A stretch of DNA of 21,680 nucleotides from an uncultured Clostridia bacterium (GCA_937884975.1 CAKZZS010000075.1:1-21680); one strand, 5' to 3'. Counted from the first letter of the stretch, positions 15,174-21,349 are shown. Numbers and translations are program-made. The notes: a model not told the origin generated them from the sequence alone.

Positions 15174-16178
15174 TCATTCCAATTTGCTTCTTACCATATC
15201 TGCCCTCTCTTTATCTCTTTGAGTTTTGTCAAGCTTTACACCTTTACTTGTGTTAATTGTCGCCGGCTGTAAAACTATCGTCATTTCGTCGAGCTCCTTC
15301 GTGTCGAGCGGAAGAATTCCGACTGCCGCGCCGAGCCTGACAAAGGAGACAAGCTCAAGAAGTTCATTAGTTGTAAGAAGTCTTGCCGATTTAAGAATTC
15401 CGTATGCACGGTAAATTCTGTCCTGTCCCGAAAGCGAGGAGACAAACTCCTTTCTTGCGGAACGCTCCTGATTTATAATCTGTGTAGTAATTGATTTAAG
15501 ATTTGCTATCGCAGCCTTTTCGCTGATTCCGAGGGTGAGCTGATTACTCAACTGGTAATATTCGCCCACCGCCTGAGCGCCGTTTCCGAACAAGGGACTG
15601 ATGGAAAGTCCGAGCTTTGAAACGGTTGCGGACAGCTTTGAAATCTGACCTATGCGTGAAAGCGCGGGAAGATGAAGAATAACGCTTGCTCTCATACCCG
15701 TACCCAGGTCAAGCGGTTTTTCCGTAAGATATCCGAGCCTTTCGTCAAACGCAAAGTTAAGATGACGGTTTAATTTATCGTCAATTTTGTTTGCCTTTTC
15801 AAGCGCCTCTTCAAGGGAAAGTCCGCTTTTCATAACCTGAAGTCTGATATGGTCATCCTCGCAAAGCATTATGCTTACGTCCTCATCCTCCGACAGGAGC
15901 AACACCCTGCCGTCCGAGTCGGAAGCAAATTCCTCGCTGATAATCTTTCTTTCCGCAAGTGACGCCGCCTGAAAAGCGGTCAGCTCCTTCATATTTATTG
16001 CCTTTAATCCGAGGTTTTCCTCTTCGGCGGCTTTTACGATAAGCTCGTTAAGCTTCAGCCTTGAGGGCACGTCAAGTCTCCATGGAAAGGCATAGCCCTG
16101 AACATTTCTTGCAAGTCTTACTCTTGTGGAAACAACCGTGTCACTCTGGTCGCCTGCGCTCAGATACCATTTAGCCAT
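15174..16178 (-). CDS. mcsB: McsB-like protein arginine kinase with altered active site
   Basis: This 334-residue guanido-kinase-family protein corresponds to McsB, which phosphorylates arginines on proteins to target them to ClpCP. Conserved parts include STRVRLARN (17-25), LGTGMRASVILHLPAL (158-173), GEYYQLSNQLTLG (205-217), INQERSARK (235-243) and RDKERA (321-326), which fits the RDxxRA phosphoarginine-binding motif. Two active-site positions differ from Bacillus McsB as I recall it. The cysteine of YLTSCPTNVGTG is lysine here (YLTEKPLDLGTG, K154), and the EED triad of NEEDHIR is EDD here (E107, D108, D109). The DNA at 15705-15730 reads cleanly, with no frameshift. In Bacillus the corresponding Cys mutant has been used as a kinase-dead form, so activity of this protein is uncertain. 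The ATG at 16178 overlaps the end of mcsA by eight bases. Confidence 0.92.
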   Translation of the reverse strand: MAKWYLSAGDQSDTVVSTRVRLARNVQGYAFPWRLDVPSRLKLNELIVKAAEEENLGLKAINMKELTAFQAASLAERKIISEEFASDSDGRVLLLSEDEDVSIMLCEDDHIRLQVMKSGLSLEEALEKANKIDDKLNRHLNFAFDERLGYLTEKPLDLGTGMRASVILHLPALSRIGQISKLSATVSKLGLSISPLFGNGAQAVGEYYQLSNQLTLGISEKAAIANLKSITTQIINQERSARKEFVSSLSGQDRIYRAYGILKSARLLTTNELLELVSFVRLGAAVGILPLDTKELDEMTIVLQPATINTSKGVKLDKTQRDKERADMVRSKLE

Positions 16179-16686
16179 TTTCTTTGCCCTCCAACGCTCT
16201 TATTTCGTCACGAAGCGAAGCCGCTTTTTCGAAGTCCTCTTTTTCAATTGCCTTATTGAGTTCTTCGCGAAGCTCAACTATTTTTGACTTTTCGTCAGTT
16301 TCATTACTTTCATTCGTCACGGCATTGAGCGGAACCTTTCCCTCATGCCTTGTATTTCCGTGAAGCCTCTGAATTGACGGCATAAGCTTATCAAAAAACG
16401 TTTCGTAACAGTCTGCGCAGCCGATTCTTCCGCTTTTTACAATATCGTTAAAAGAAGAGCCGCAGTTGTCGCATTTTACCGTATTTGCACTTAAAGCCGC
16501 AACAGGAGTGTCCGCAAAGAAATCGCTTAACAAATCCGAAAAGCTGAAATTAAAGCCTGAAAATACATCGTTTATTCCAAGCGCCTTTGCGCAGTCGGAG
16601 CAAAGATGTCCCTGTGTAACCTCGCCGTTTATTATCCTTTTAAAATGAGTGGTGGCCTGAGCCTTACCGCATGACTGACACATCAT
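16171..16686 (-). CDS. mcsA: McsA, zinc-finger activator of McsB
   Basis: This 171-residue protein has four CxxC pairs that form two zinc fingers: C3/C6 with C29/C32, and C72/C75 with C90/C93. A UVR motif near the C-terminus (EDFEKAASLRDEIRALE, about 150-166) matches the UVR-like segment of ClpC. In Bacillus McsA binds and activates McsB and helps modulate CtsR. Two ATG codons are adjacent at 16686 and 16683; AAAGGAGG eight bases before the first favours it. The gene lies 18 bases after ctsR. All four CxxC pairs are intact, in contrast to the altered McsB active site. Confidence 0.95.
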   Translation of the reverse strand: MMCQSCGKAQATTHFKRIINGEVTQGHLCSDCAKALGINDVFSGFNFSFSDLLSDFFADTPVAALSANTVKCDNCGSSFNDIVKSGRIGCADCYETFFDKLMPSIQRLHGNTRHEGKVPLNAVTNESNETDEKSKIVELREELNKAIEKEDFEKAASLRDEIRALEGKENG

Positions 16687-16704
16687 AATAAATACCTCCT
16701 TTTG

Positions 16705-17154
16705 TCACTCAATGGTGGTTAAAAGCATATTTTTGAATATCGCCGCTCTGGCTTTATCCCTGTATTCGGTCGGGATATTCATATACGCCTTTTCGTTTGT
16801 TGCCGAAAGCATAAGCTTTGCCTGTTGAGCAGTAATTATATCCCTGCCGTTAAGATTAAGTATATGCGCGCGGCAGGTTTTTTCGTCAAGTGACGGACCT
16901 ATAGCGTTAATCAGCTGCATTTTAAGCGTGGAAGCGGAATAATTTGCCCTGGTTATTCTGATATAACCGCCGCCGCCTCTTCTGCTCTCAACTATGTATC
17001 CGTGCTCGGGCGTGAACCGTGATGAGATTACATAGTTTATCTGACTGGGTACGCAACCGATTTTTTCGGCAAGCTCGTTACGCTGGATTTCCGTACTGCC
17101 CTCATCGTCAAGCATATCGGAAATCATCTGCGCAATAATATTGCTTAAATTCAC
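16705..17154 (-). CDS. ctsR: CtsR, transcriptional repressor of class III stress genes
   Basis: This 149-residue winged-helix repressor binds heptad repeats RGTCAAA-NAN-RGTCAAA. The helix-turn-helix covers RNELAEKIGCVPSQINYVIS (about 25-44), and the glycine-rich wing is SRRGGGGYIRI (57-67). This wing senses temperature in Bacillus and is the target of McsB. The start chosen is the GTG at 17154, because AGAAGGT at 17162-17168 lies seven bases upstream and the peptide then begins VNLSNIIAQMISDML, in register with Bacillus CtsR. An ATG at 17181 would add nine residues but has no good binding site and would lie immediately beside the operator. Two operators flank its promoter, so it should repress its own operon. 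Confidence 0.95.
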   Translation of the reverse strand: MNLSNIIAQMISDMLDDEGSTEIQRNELAEKIGCVPSQINYVISSRFTPEHGYIVESRRGGGGYIRITRANYSASTLKMQLINAIGPSLDEKTCRAHILNLNGRDIITAQQAKLMLSATNEKAYMNIPTEYRDKARAAIFKNMLLTTIE

Positions 17155-17188
17155 TTGAGTCACCTTCTTTGATTTTTGCATTTTTGAC

Positions 17189-17205
17189 TTTGACTTTCTT
17201 TGACC
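17189..17205 (-). promoter_or_regulatory. CtsR operator, downstream of the ctsR promoter
   Basis: On the - strand this reads GGTCAAAGAAAGTCAAA, a perfect match to the CtsR heptad pair with NAN spacing. A third heptad, AGTCAAA (17183-17189), overlaps it by one base. It lies 13 bases downstream of the -10 element, so bound CtsR would block the transcription start. Confidence 0.88.
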
Positions 17206-17217
17206 TTTACGGTTTCT

Positions 17218-17245
17218 ATTATAGCGTCTGTTCGAAAAAGGTCAA
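17218..17245 (-). promoter_or_regulatory. Sigma-A promoter of the ctsR-mcsA-mcsB-clpC operon
   Basis: On the - strand, TTGACC (17240-17245) and a perfect TATAAT (17218-17223) are separated by 16 bases. The -35 lies inside a CtsR heptad (17240-17246), and operators occupy both sides of the promoter. Confidence 0.85.
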
Positions 17246-17246
17246 A

Positions 17247-17263
17247 GGTCAAAAAAGGTCAAA
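17247..17263 (+). promoter_or_regulatory. CtsR operator, upstream of the ctsR promoter
   Basis: Read on the + strand, GGTCAAA-AAA-GGTCAAA is a perfect CtsR heptad pair. Another GGTCAAA directly precedes it (17240-17246), so three heptads lie in a row and the innermost overlaps the -35. It is oriented opposite to the operator at 17189-17205. Confidence 0.88.
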
Positions 17264-17418
17264 TTTCATTAGCAAAGTGTAGTTTTCTCTTATTTTCTCG
17301 TTTTTTCTCTTATTTTCACATATTTTGCTTATTTTTTTAAATATGTCAATACATTTATTTTATGCCGAAAGTCAAACTTTTATTCACCCATCAGCCCGTC
17401 CTTTCATAATATGTCACT
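17264..17418. other. AT-rich intergenic region between ctsR and the microprotein gene
   Basis: A 15-base pyrimidine-rich direct repeat, TTTTCTCTTATTTTC, occurs at 17283-17297 and 17303-17317. A lone CtsR-like heptad AGTCAAA occurs near 17369-17375. A possible promoter for the microprotein gene has TTCACC (17383-17388), 16 bases, then CATAAT (17405-17410). The -10 also resembles sporulation-sigma sites, and I cannot choose between these. Confidence 0.3.
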
Positions 17419-17433
17419 GTAGGGCTAACCTAC
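17419..17433 (+). promoter_or_regulatory. Small stem-loop directly before the ribosome binding site
   Basis: GTAGG and CCTAC form a 5-bp stem with loop GCTAA, ending two bases before AAAGGAGG (17435-17442) of the 38-residue protein gene. It could affect transcript stability or translation. It is too weak to be a terminator and has no T-run. Confidence 0.35.
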
Positions 17434-17449
17434 GAAAGGAGGCAGAACA

Positions 17450-17566
17450 GTGAACTTCTTTGGAAACAACACATGGTTGATCGTTATTATCATCGTTATC
17501 CTTCTTTTCGGCGATAATAACAACGGCGGCTGTGGCTGCGGTTGCAACAACAACGGCTGCTGCTGA
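17450..17566 (+). CDS. 38-residue membrane microprotein with Cys/Gly/Asn-rich tail
   Basis: A short gene starts at GTG 17450 behind a near-perfect AAAGGAGG (17435-17442, seven-base spacing) and ends at TGA 17564-17566. The product has a short polar start (MNFFGNNTW), one hydrophobic stretch of about 11-12 residues (LIVIIIVILLF), and a tail of Gly, Asn and six Cys (GGCGCGCNNNGCC). It resembles the tiny transmembrane, cysteine-rich proteins common in Clostridia and loosely the YjcZ type; I cannot name the family with certainty. The cysteines could bind metal or crosslink. It diverges from ctsR, and the hairpin array starts only three bases after its stop, so the array forms the 3' end of its transcript. 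Confidence 0.75.
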   Translation: MNFFGNNTWLIVIIIVILLFGDNNNGGCGCGCNNNGCC

Positions 17567-17569
17567 AAA

Positions 17570-17720
17570 GTGAAATAAATCCCGTAGGATTTGTGAAGTA
17601 CGCTTCGCGTGTGAAATATCCTTCGGACGTTGACCAAATTTATTTTACTTCACTTTTCGTGAAACGAAAAACTTCACGCCGATAACGGTACTTCACATTT
17701 TGCTTTGCAAAATATTTCAC
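17570..17720. repeat. Hairpin array punctuated by a 7-bp spacer (GTGAAGT/ACTTCAC)
   Basis: Seven-base spacers lie at 17570 (GTGAAAT), 17593 (GTGAAGT), 17611 (GTGAAAT), 17629 (degenerate GTTGACC), 17647, 17671 and 17690 (ACTTCAC), and 17714 (ATTTCAC). Each interval between them is a palindrome of different sequence: AAATCC-CGTA-GGATTT, ACGC-TTC-GCGT, a weak TCC-TTC-GGA, an AT-rich weak one, TTTTCG-TGAAA-CGAAAA, CCG-ATAA-CGG and ATTTTGC-TTT-GCAAAAT. The spacer flips orientation around 17636-17646, so the array is inverted as a whole. It exactly fills the space between the microprotein stop and the mltG terminator. Confidence 0.85.
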
Positions 17721-17723
17721 AAA

Positions 17724-17755
17724 AAACTCCCGCCGGCAAAAGCTGACGGGAGTTT
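17724..17755 (-). terminator. Rho-independent terminator of the mltG-like gene
   Basis: On the - strand, AACTCCCGTC and GGCGGGAGTT form a 10-bp stem with one G-U pair and a ten-base loop, followed by TTTT. It starts nine bases after the stop codon and abuts the hairpin array. Confidence 0.85.
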
Positions 17756-17763
17756 GATTTTAT

Positions 17764-18666
17764 TTAATATATTCCGAGTGTTTTGCAGTTTTCGACGTGC
17801 TCCTCATACGTTGCGGCAAAAAGTCCGTCATGCGGCTCTTCGGTCTGAATTGCAAAGAAGAGATAATCGGTTTCCGGCGGATAGAGCGCCGCTTTTATTG
17901 ACTCAATTCCGGGGTTGCAGATAGGTCCTGCCGGCAAGCCCTCACAGCGGTATGTATTATAATAGTATTTAAGCGTATCAACCTTTTCGGGATATATTTC
18001 CTCGATTACGCCGGTAACATAGTTAATAGTCACGTCGCATTGAATCTGCATTCCCTCGTCAAGACGGTTATAGAGAACGGAAGCGATATTTGCTCTCTGT
18101 TCGTCAAGAAAGGCTTCCTTTTCGATAATTGAAGCAACAGTGAGTATTTCGTGCCACGAATAGCCGAGCGCCTTTGCCTGCTGACGCATTTCCTCGGTTA
18201 TATAGCTCTCCCCTGCTTCAAGCAGCTTTTCGATAATCGTTCTCGGCGTATCGTTTTGCTTATCGATTTCAATTGTGCAAGGATACAGATAGCCCTCTAA
18301 TTTAAAGCAGATATTTTCATCATCCGGTTCCTCGCTTACGAGAGCAAATTCGGAAAAATCGCCCTCCTGCGCTTCCTTTATAAAATCATCCGCGGAGCAG
18401 ATTCCGTTTTCTTCCAATTTCCACGCAAATCGGACAAGTGTATAACCCTCGGGAAGCGAAATCATTACTCCAACGTCTTTATTTTCAACGCCTACGTTCC
18501 CGTCGTCCTGAACGCTGCCGTCAGTATCTTGGTTGTTCTCCGTTCCGTTTACCGATACGGCGTCGTCACCGAAGTCAATATCGGCAGGGTTTACTTCCTT
18601 TTTGCAGGAGGTAAACGCAAAAACCGTAATTATAAATACCAGTAAAATTGCAATAATCCTTTTCAT
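17764..18666 (-). CDS. mltG: MltG-like endolytic murein transglycosylase, lipoprotein form
   Basis: This 300-residue YceG/MltG-family protein cleaves nascent glycan strands and so sets peptidoglycan strand length. The N-terminus MKRIIAILLVFIITVFAFTS precedes C21, which suggests a lipoprotein rather than the usual single-pass anchor. The position -3 residue is Phe, so the lipobox is imperfect. An acidic linker (about 28-70) leads to a LysM-like region (SLPEGYTLVRFAWKL). The catalytic domain has the glutamate in TVASIIEKEAF, then SVLYNRLDEGMQIQCDVTIN, GLPAGPICNPG and the C-terminal FAATYEEH. The start is the ATG at 18666, preceded by GTGGGG; a TTG at 18681 is in frame but would lie upstream of that site. 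A promoter is at 18697-18725. Confidence 0.9.
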   Translation of the reverse strand: MKRIIAILLVFIITVFAFTSCKKEVNPADIDFGDDAVSVNGTENNQDTDGSVQDDGNVGVENKDVGVMISLPEGYTLVRFAWKLEENGICSADDFIKEAQEGDFSEFALVSEEPDDENICFKLEGYLYPCTIEIDKQNDTPRTIIEKLLEAGESYITEEMRQQAKALGYSWHEILTVASIIEKEAFLDEQRANIASVLYNRLDEGMQIQCDVTINYVTGVIEEIYPEKVDTLKYYYNTYRCEGLPAGPICNPGIESIKAALYPPETDYLFFAIQTEEPHDGLFAATYEEHVENCKTLGIY

Positions 18667-18696
18667 ACAAATACCCCACAAGAGTTTGTGTGACTA

Positions 18697-18725
18697 ATTT
18701 TACTATTTTTCGACATTGTTGTCAA
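18697..18725 (-). promoter_or_regulatory. Sigma-A promoter of the mltG-like gene
   Basis: On the - strand, a perfect TTGACA (18720-18725) and TAAAAT (18697-18702) are separated by 17 bases, 31 bases before the start codon. Confidence 0.85.
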
Positions 18726-18780
18726 CCGAGCGCGTATTGGTAAAGAATGATAGTTTTTCGTTAAATTCATATTATACTTG

Positions 18781-18846
18781 TTGGGGCTTCATACCATCCG
18801 CCCGTTTAATTTATATCCGACTTTACGGGAGGGCGCTTTAGACCCT
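18781..18846. repeat. Left modules of the composite repeat
   Basis: The segment begins TTGGGGCTTC and includes the 25-base module at 18802-18826, which matches the reverse complement of 12578-12602 at 23 of 25 positions. It then forms a palindrome with GGGAGGG and CCCTCCC arms (about 18828-18849) that leads into the first boundary box. It replaces the GGGCGG palindrome found at the same place in the 12519-12626 copy. Confidence 0.75.
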
Positions 18847-19439
18847 CCCCTACGAATCGGTTGAGATTCTTCACCTGCGTTCAGAATGACATTTTATCGT
18901 TCCGAAGGAACACTTCACGCGTTTCCTTTTGAAACGTACTTCACGTTGTTTAATAACAACACTTCACAAATTCGTAAGAATTTATTTCACGGGCGGTTAA
19001 TAACCGCCCCTACGGGTTTGATAATCATCCTCGCACACTGTAGGGGTGGGTTTCCACGCCCACCCGTTTGCCGCTTTTGCGGCAAATTGCCCGTAAACGG
19101 GCAACGGGACGGGTGACCCGTCCCCTACAAATCGGTTAAGATTCTTCGCTTTCGTTCAGAATGACATTTTATCGTTCCGAAGGAACACTTCACGCGTTTT
19201 CTTGAAAACGTACTTCACGTTGTTTAATAACAACACTTCACAAATTCGTAAGAATTTATTTCACGGGCGGTTAATAACCGCCCCTACGGGTTTGATAATC
19301 ATCCTCGCACACTGTAGGGGTGGGTTTCCACGCCCACCCGTTTGCCGCTTTTGCGGCAAATTGCCCGTAAACGGGCAACGGGACGGGTGACCCGTCCCCT
19401 ACAAATCGGTTGAGATTCTTCACTTGCGTTCAGAATGAC
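18847..19439. repeat. Tandem duplication, 274/275-bp unit, two full copies plus a third boundary box
   Basis: Copy 1 is 18847-19121 (275 bp), copy 2 is 19122-19395 (274 bp), and a third start of the unit is 19396-19439. Each unit begins with a boundary box (CCCCTAC...ATCGGTT...CAGAATGAC) and has a GTTCC-GAA-GGAAC hairpin. Then come palindromes separated by ACTTCAC or ATTTCAC (spacers at 18912, 18938, 18961, 18984 and 19187, 19212, 19235, 19258). GC-rich palindromes follow: GGGCGGTTAATAACCGCCC, a GGGTGGG/CCCACCC stem, TTTGCCGC-TTTT-GCGGCAAA, a GCCCGT/ACGGGC stem and a GGGACGG/CCGTCCC stem. The copies differ only in the boundary box and in one stem. Short open frames inside are by-products of the repeat. 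No gene is visible in 18682-19542. Confidence 0.92.
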
Positions 19440-19481
19440 AGATTATATACAGCAATACACAGTGTAATACCCGATTTCGAA

Positions 19482-19509
19482 TTGACATTTATTTTCAAAG
19501 TAGTATAAT
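19482..19509 (+). promoter_or_regulatory. Sigma-A promoter of the phosphoribosyltransferase gene
   Basis: A perfect TTGACA (19482-19487) and a perfect TATAAT (19504-19509) are separated by 16 bases, 33 bases before the start codon. It begins 42 bases after the repeat block ends. Confidence 0.9.
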
Positions 19510-19542
19510 ATTTACGGAAAATATTTTTTAGGAGATAAGAGT

Positions 19543-20100
19543 ATGAATTACTACAAAATGAATATTGCAGGACTTGACAGAGAGCTTCCTATCTGCAGGG
19601 TTACGGACGACCTTTACATCGGCGCATTTGTAATTTTCGGCGATCAGGAACTGACTGTAGCCTGCGGCAAGGCTCTTCTTGAAAAGGCTCCCAAATACGA
19701 TTACCTTATAACTGCCGAAGCAAAGGGTATTCCGCTTATTCACGAAATGGCGCGTCAGAACGGCGACAAAAAATATATGCTTGCAAGAAAGTATCCGAAG
19801 CTTTATATGACAGGCGTATTTGAAGTCACCGTAAACTCCATTACAACCGATAAGGTTCAGAAGCTCTATCTTGACACCGCCGACGCGGAAATGATGAAGG
19901 GCAAAAAGATACTCATTGTTGACGATGTTATTTCAACGGGCGAATCCTTAAGGGCAATTGAAAAGCTTGTTGAAAAGGCAGGCGGCGAAATCTGCGGAAG
20001 AATGTGCATTCTTGCAGAGGGCGACGCGCAGAACCGTCCGGATTTGGTTTATCTTGAGAAGCTCCCCGTTTTCAATGCAGACGGAACAGTTAAAGAGTAA
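19543..20100 (+). CDS. Phosphoribosyltransferase, adenine-phosphoribosyltransferase-like
   Basis: This 185-residue type I phosphoribosyltransferase has the PRPP-binding motif KKILIVDDVISTGESL (about residues 121-136), with a LITAEAKGIPLIHEMARQNG segment (about 55-74) like the APRT substrate loop and a later YMLARKYPK stretch. Such enzymes transfer phosphoribose from PRPP to a base or other acceptor in nucleotide salvage or its regulation. The C-terminus differs enough from classical Apt that the base specificity is not certain. AGGAGA lies seven bases before the ATG at 19543. It is a single-gene unit with a strong promoter and a strong terminator. Confidence 0.85.
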   Translation: MNYYKMNIAGLDRELPICRVTDDLYIGAFVIFGDQELTVACGKALLEKAPKYDYLITAEAKGIPLIHEMARQNGDKKYMLARKYPKLYMTGVFEVTVNSITTDKVQKLYLDTADAEMMKGKKILIVDDVISTGESLRAIEKLVEKAGGEICGRMCILAEGDAQNRPDLVYLEKLPVFNADGTVKE

Positions 20101-20110
20101 AATAACAAAA

Positions 20111-20150
20111 AAAACACCTGATGAGCTTGGATTCATCAGGTGTTTTTATT
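20111..20150 (+). terminator. Strong bidirectional terminator between convergent genes
   Basis: AAAACACCTGATGA (20111-20124) and TCATCAGGTGTTTT (20133-20146) form a 14-bp stem with an eight-base loop, followed by TTTTATTTTT on the + strand. The A-run before it gives a T-run on the - strand, so it can serve both the phosphoribosyltransferase gene and the LRR gene that ends at 20159. Confidence 0.92.
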
Positions 20151-20158
20151 TTTCGAAT

Positions 20159-21304
20159 TTATCCTGCAAGCGCTTTGTCGATTTGCGCCAAATCAAACGC
20201 GTCCATACAAAAATCCGAATTCATATCATACATATAATAATCATCAACATTTATTTCGTTAAATCCCAGAACACAGCTTTCCATAGCGGCATAGTCCGAA
20301 ACAGTTATTACGCCGTCTGCATCAATATCCCCTACAGGTACAAAACCGTAGTTGTTTGTCCTTGCAAATTCTTCGGCATAAGTATTCTTAAGACCGTAAA
20401 TCGTTTCAAGAGAAACGCATCCGTTAAAAGCAGTTTCATCAATGCTTATCACTGTTTCGGGAAGAGCAATGCTTTTGAGTGCGGTACAGTTTTTAAAAGC
20501 ATATTCATCAATATAGTTTATTTGATAAGGCAAAACAACGCTTTGGATAAAATCGCAGTCCTCAAACGCATTTCTGCCTATTTCAACAAGTTCCACAAAT
20601 CCAAAATCCCTTGAAAGCTTTACATCTGTCTCACTGCCCGTATACTTCGTTGCAACCGCGTAACTGCAAGAAAAATCCGACACGCCCTCAATATACTGAT
20701 CCACAGCGTATCTTTCGGGATTATATATTCTGGCAAGCTCAACCTCATAGTTATTATCCATCGGGAAATAATAATAACCGTTTTCTCCTGCAAACTTACT
20801 TACAGCGCCTTTTGCGCGAGAAGAAAAAACAAGGCAATGCTCAACATGATTACTGGTAATTCCTTCGAAGGCATCAAAAGCAATATGTGTGTCCGGATTT
20901 TCAAATATTATCAGGTCAAGATTAACGCAGTTCAAGAATGCCCGATTTCCGACACTGCCGACACCGCTCGGAACAACAACCTTTTCAAGTGAGGTGCAAT
21001 TCTGAAAGGTTCTGCCTCCGATTTCAACTAACGTTTCGGGTAATACTACACTTTTAATATTTGTATTGTCCGCAAAAACAGAGTTGCTGTTAATGCTGAG
21101 TATCCTGTAACCGTCAATGTAAGCCGGTACAACTACATCAACATCATCTCCGTAGTATTTAAGCAATCTTGCCTGCTTTTTATACTCATTTGTTACCGAG
21201 TAAAGCCAATTGCCCGTTTCGTCATATCCTGCAAAGGCATAAACAGGTAAGATAATCACCACCATTACAACACACATAACTAAAGCAAGTATTTTCTTTT
21301 TCAT
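20159..21304 (-). CDS. Secreted BspA-type leucine-rich-repeat protein with dockerin-like C-terminus
   Basis: This 381-residue protein has a signal peptide (about residues 1-25, KKKILALVMCVVMVVIILP with an AFA cleavage region). Two blocks of LRR_5/BspA repeats follow, each with about three units of the form CTSLEKVVVPSGVGSVGNRAF, at about 75-150 and 240-315. A non-repeat segment of roughly 90 residues lies between them. The last 57 residues resemble a type I dockerin: GDIDADGVITVSDY is the first calcium-loop repeat and YDMNSDFCMDAFDLAQIDKA the second, with a degenerate loop. BspA-like proteins are surface adhesins or ligand-binding proteins. A dockerin would let this one attach to a cohesin, although no cohesin is in the window. 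AAGGAGG lies seven bases before the ATG at 21304. Confidence 0.88.
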   Translation of the reverse strand: MKKKILALVMCVVMVVIILPVYAFAGYDETGNWLYSVTNEYKKQARLLKYYGDDVDVVVPAYIDGYRILSINSNSVFADNTNIKSVVLPETLVEIGGRTFQNCTSLEKVVVPSGVGSVGNRAFLNCVNLDLIIFENPDTHIAFDAFEGITSNHVEHCLVFSSRAKGAVSKFAGENGYYYFPMDNNYEVELARIYNPERYAVDQYIEGVSDFSCSYAVATKYTGSETDVKLSRDFGFVELVEIGRNAFEDCDFIQSVVLPYQINYIDEYAFKNCTALKSIALPETVISIDETAFNGCVSLETIYGLKNTYAEEFARTNNYGFVPVGDIDADGVITVSDYAAMESCVLGFNEINVDDYYMYDMNSDFCMDAFDLAQIDKALAG

Positions 21305-21321
21305 AGAAATGCCTCCTTTTA

Positions 21322-21349
21322 TTCATAAAATATCACAAGCAGGTGTCAA
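21322..21349 (-). promoter_or_regulatory. Promoter of the LRR-dockerin gene
   Basis: On the - strand, a perfect TTGACA (21344-21349) and TATGAA (21322-21327) are separated by 16 bases, 17 bases before the start codon. A second TTGACACC lies further upstream near 21388-21397 but has no -10 at a good spacing. Confidence 0.5.

Noticed and set aside
17155..17181. Upstream ATG start for CtsR at 17181
   Set aside because: It lacks a binding site and starts immediately beside the operator, while the GTG at 17154 has a good one and matches the usual CtsR N-terminus.
17320..17348. Second promoter for the ctsR operon (TTGACA on the - strand at 17343-17348)
   Set aside because: No acceptable -10 lies at the right distance, and the promoter at 17218-17245 is far better.
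17383..17410. Sporulation-sigma promoter for the microprotein gene
   Set aside because: CATAATA resembles a sigma-G or sigma-K -10, but no matching -35 was found, so I did not assign a sigma factor.
17570..17720. CRISPR-like array
   Set aside because: The constant element is only 7 bp, the variable intervals are self-complementary, and no cas gene is present.
18886..19390. Two near-identical open frames of 62-76 residues inside the tandem repeat
   Set aside because: They are read through palindromes and boundary boxes of the repeat, have no ribosome binding site, and are identical only because the DNA unit is duplicated.
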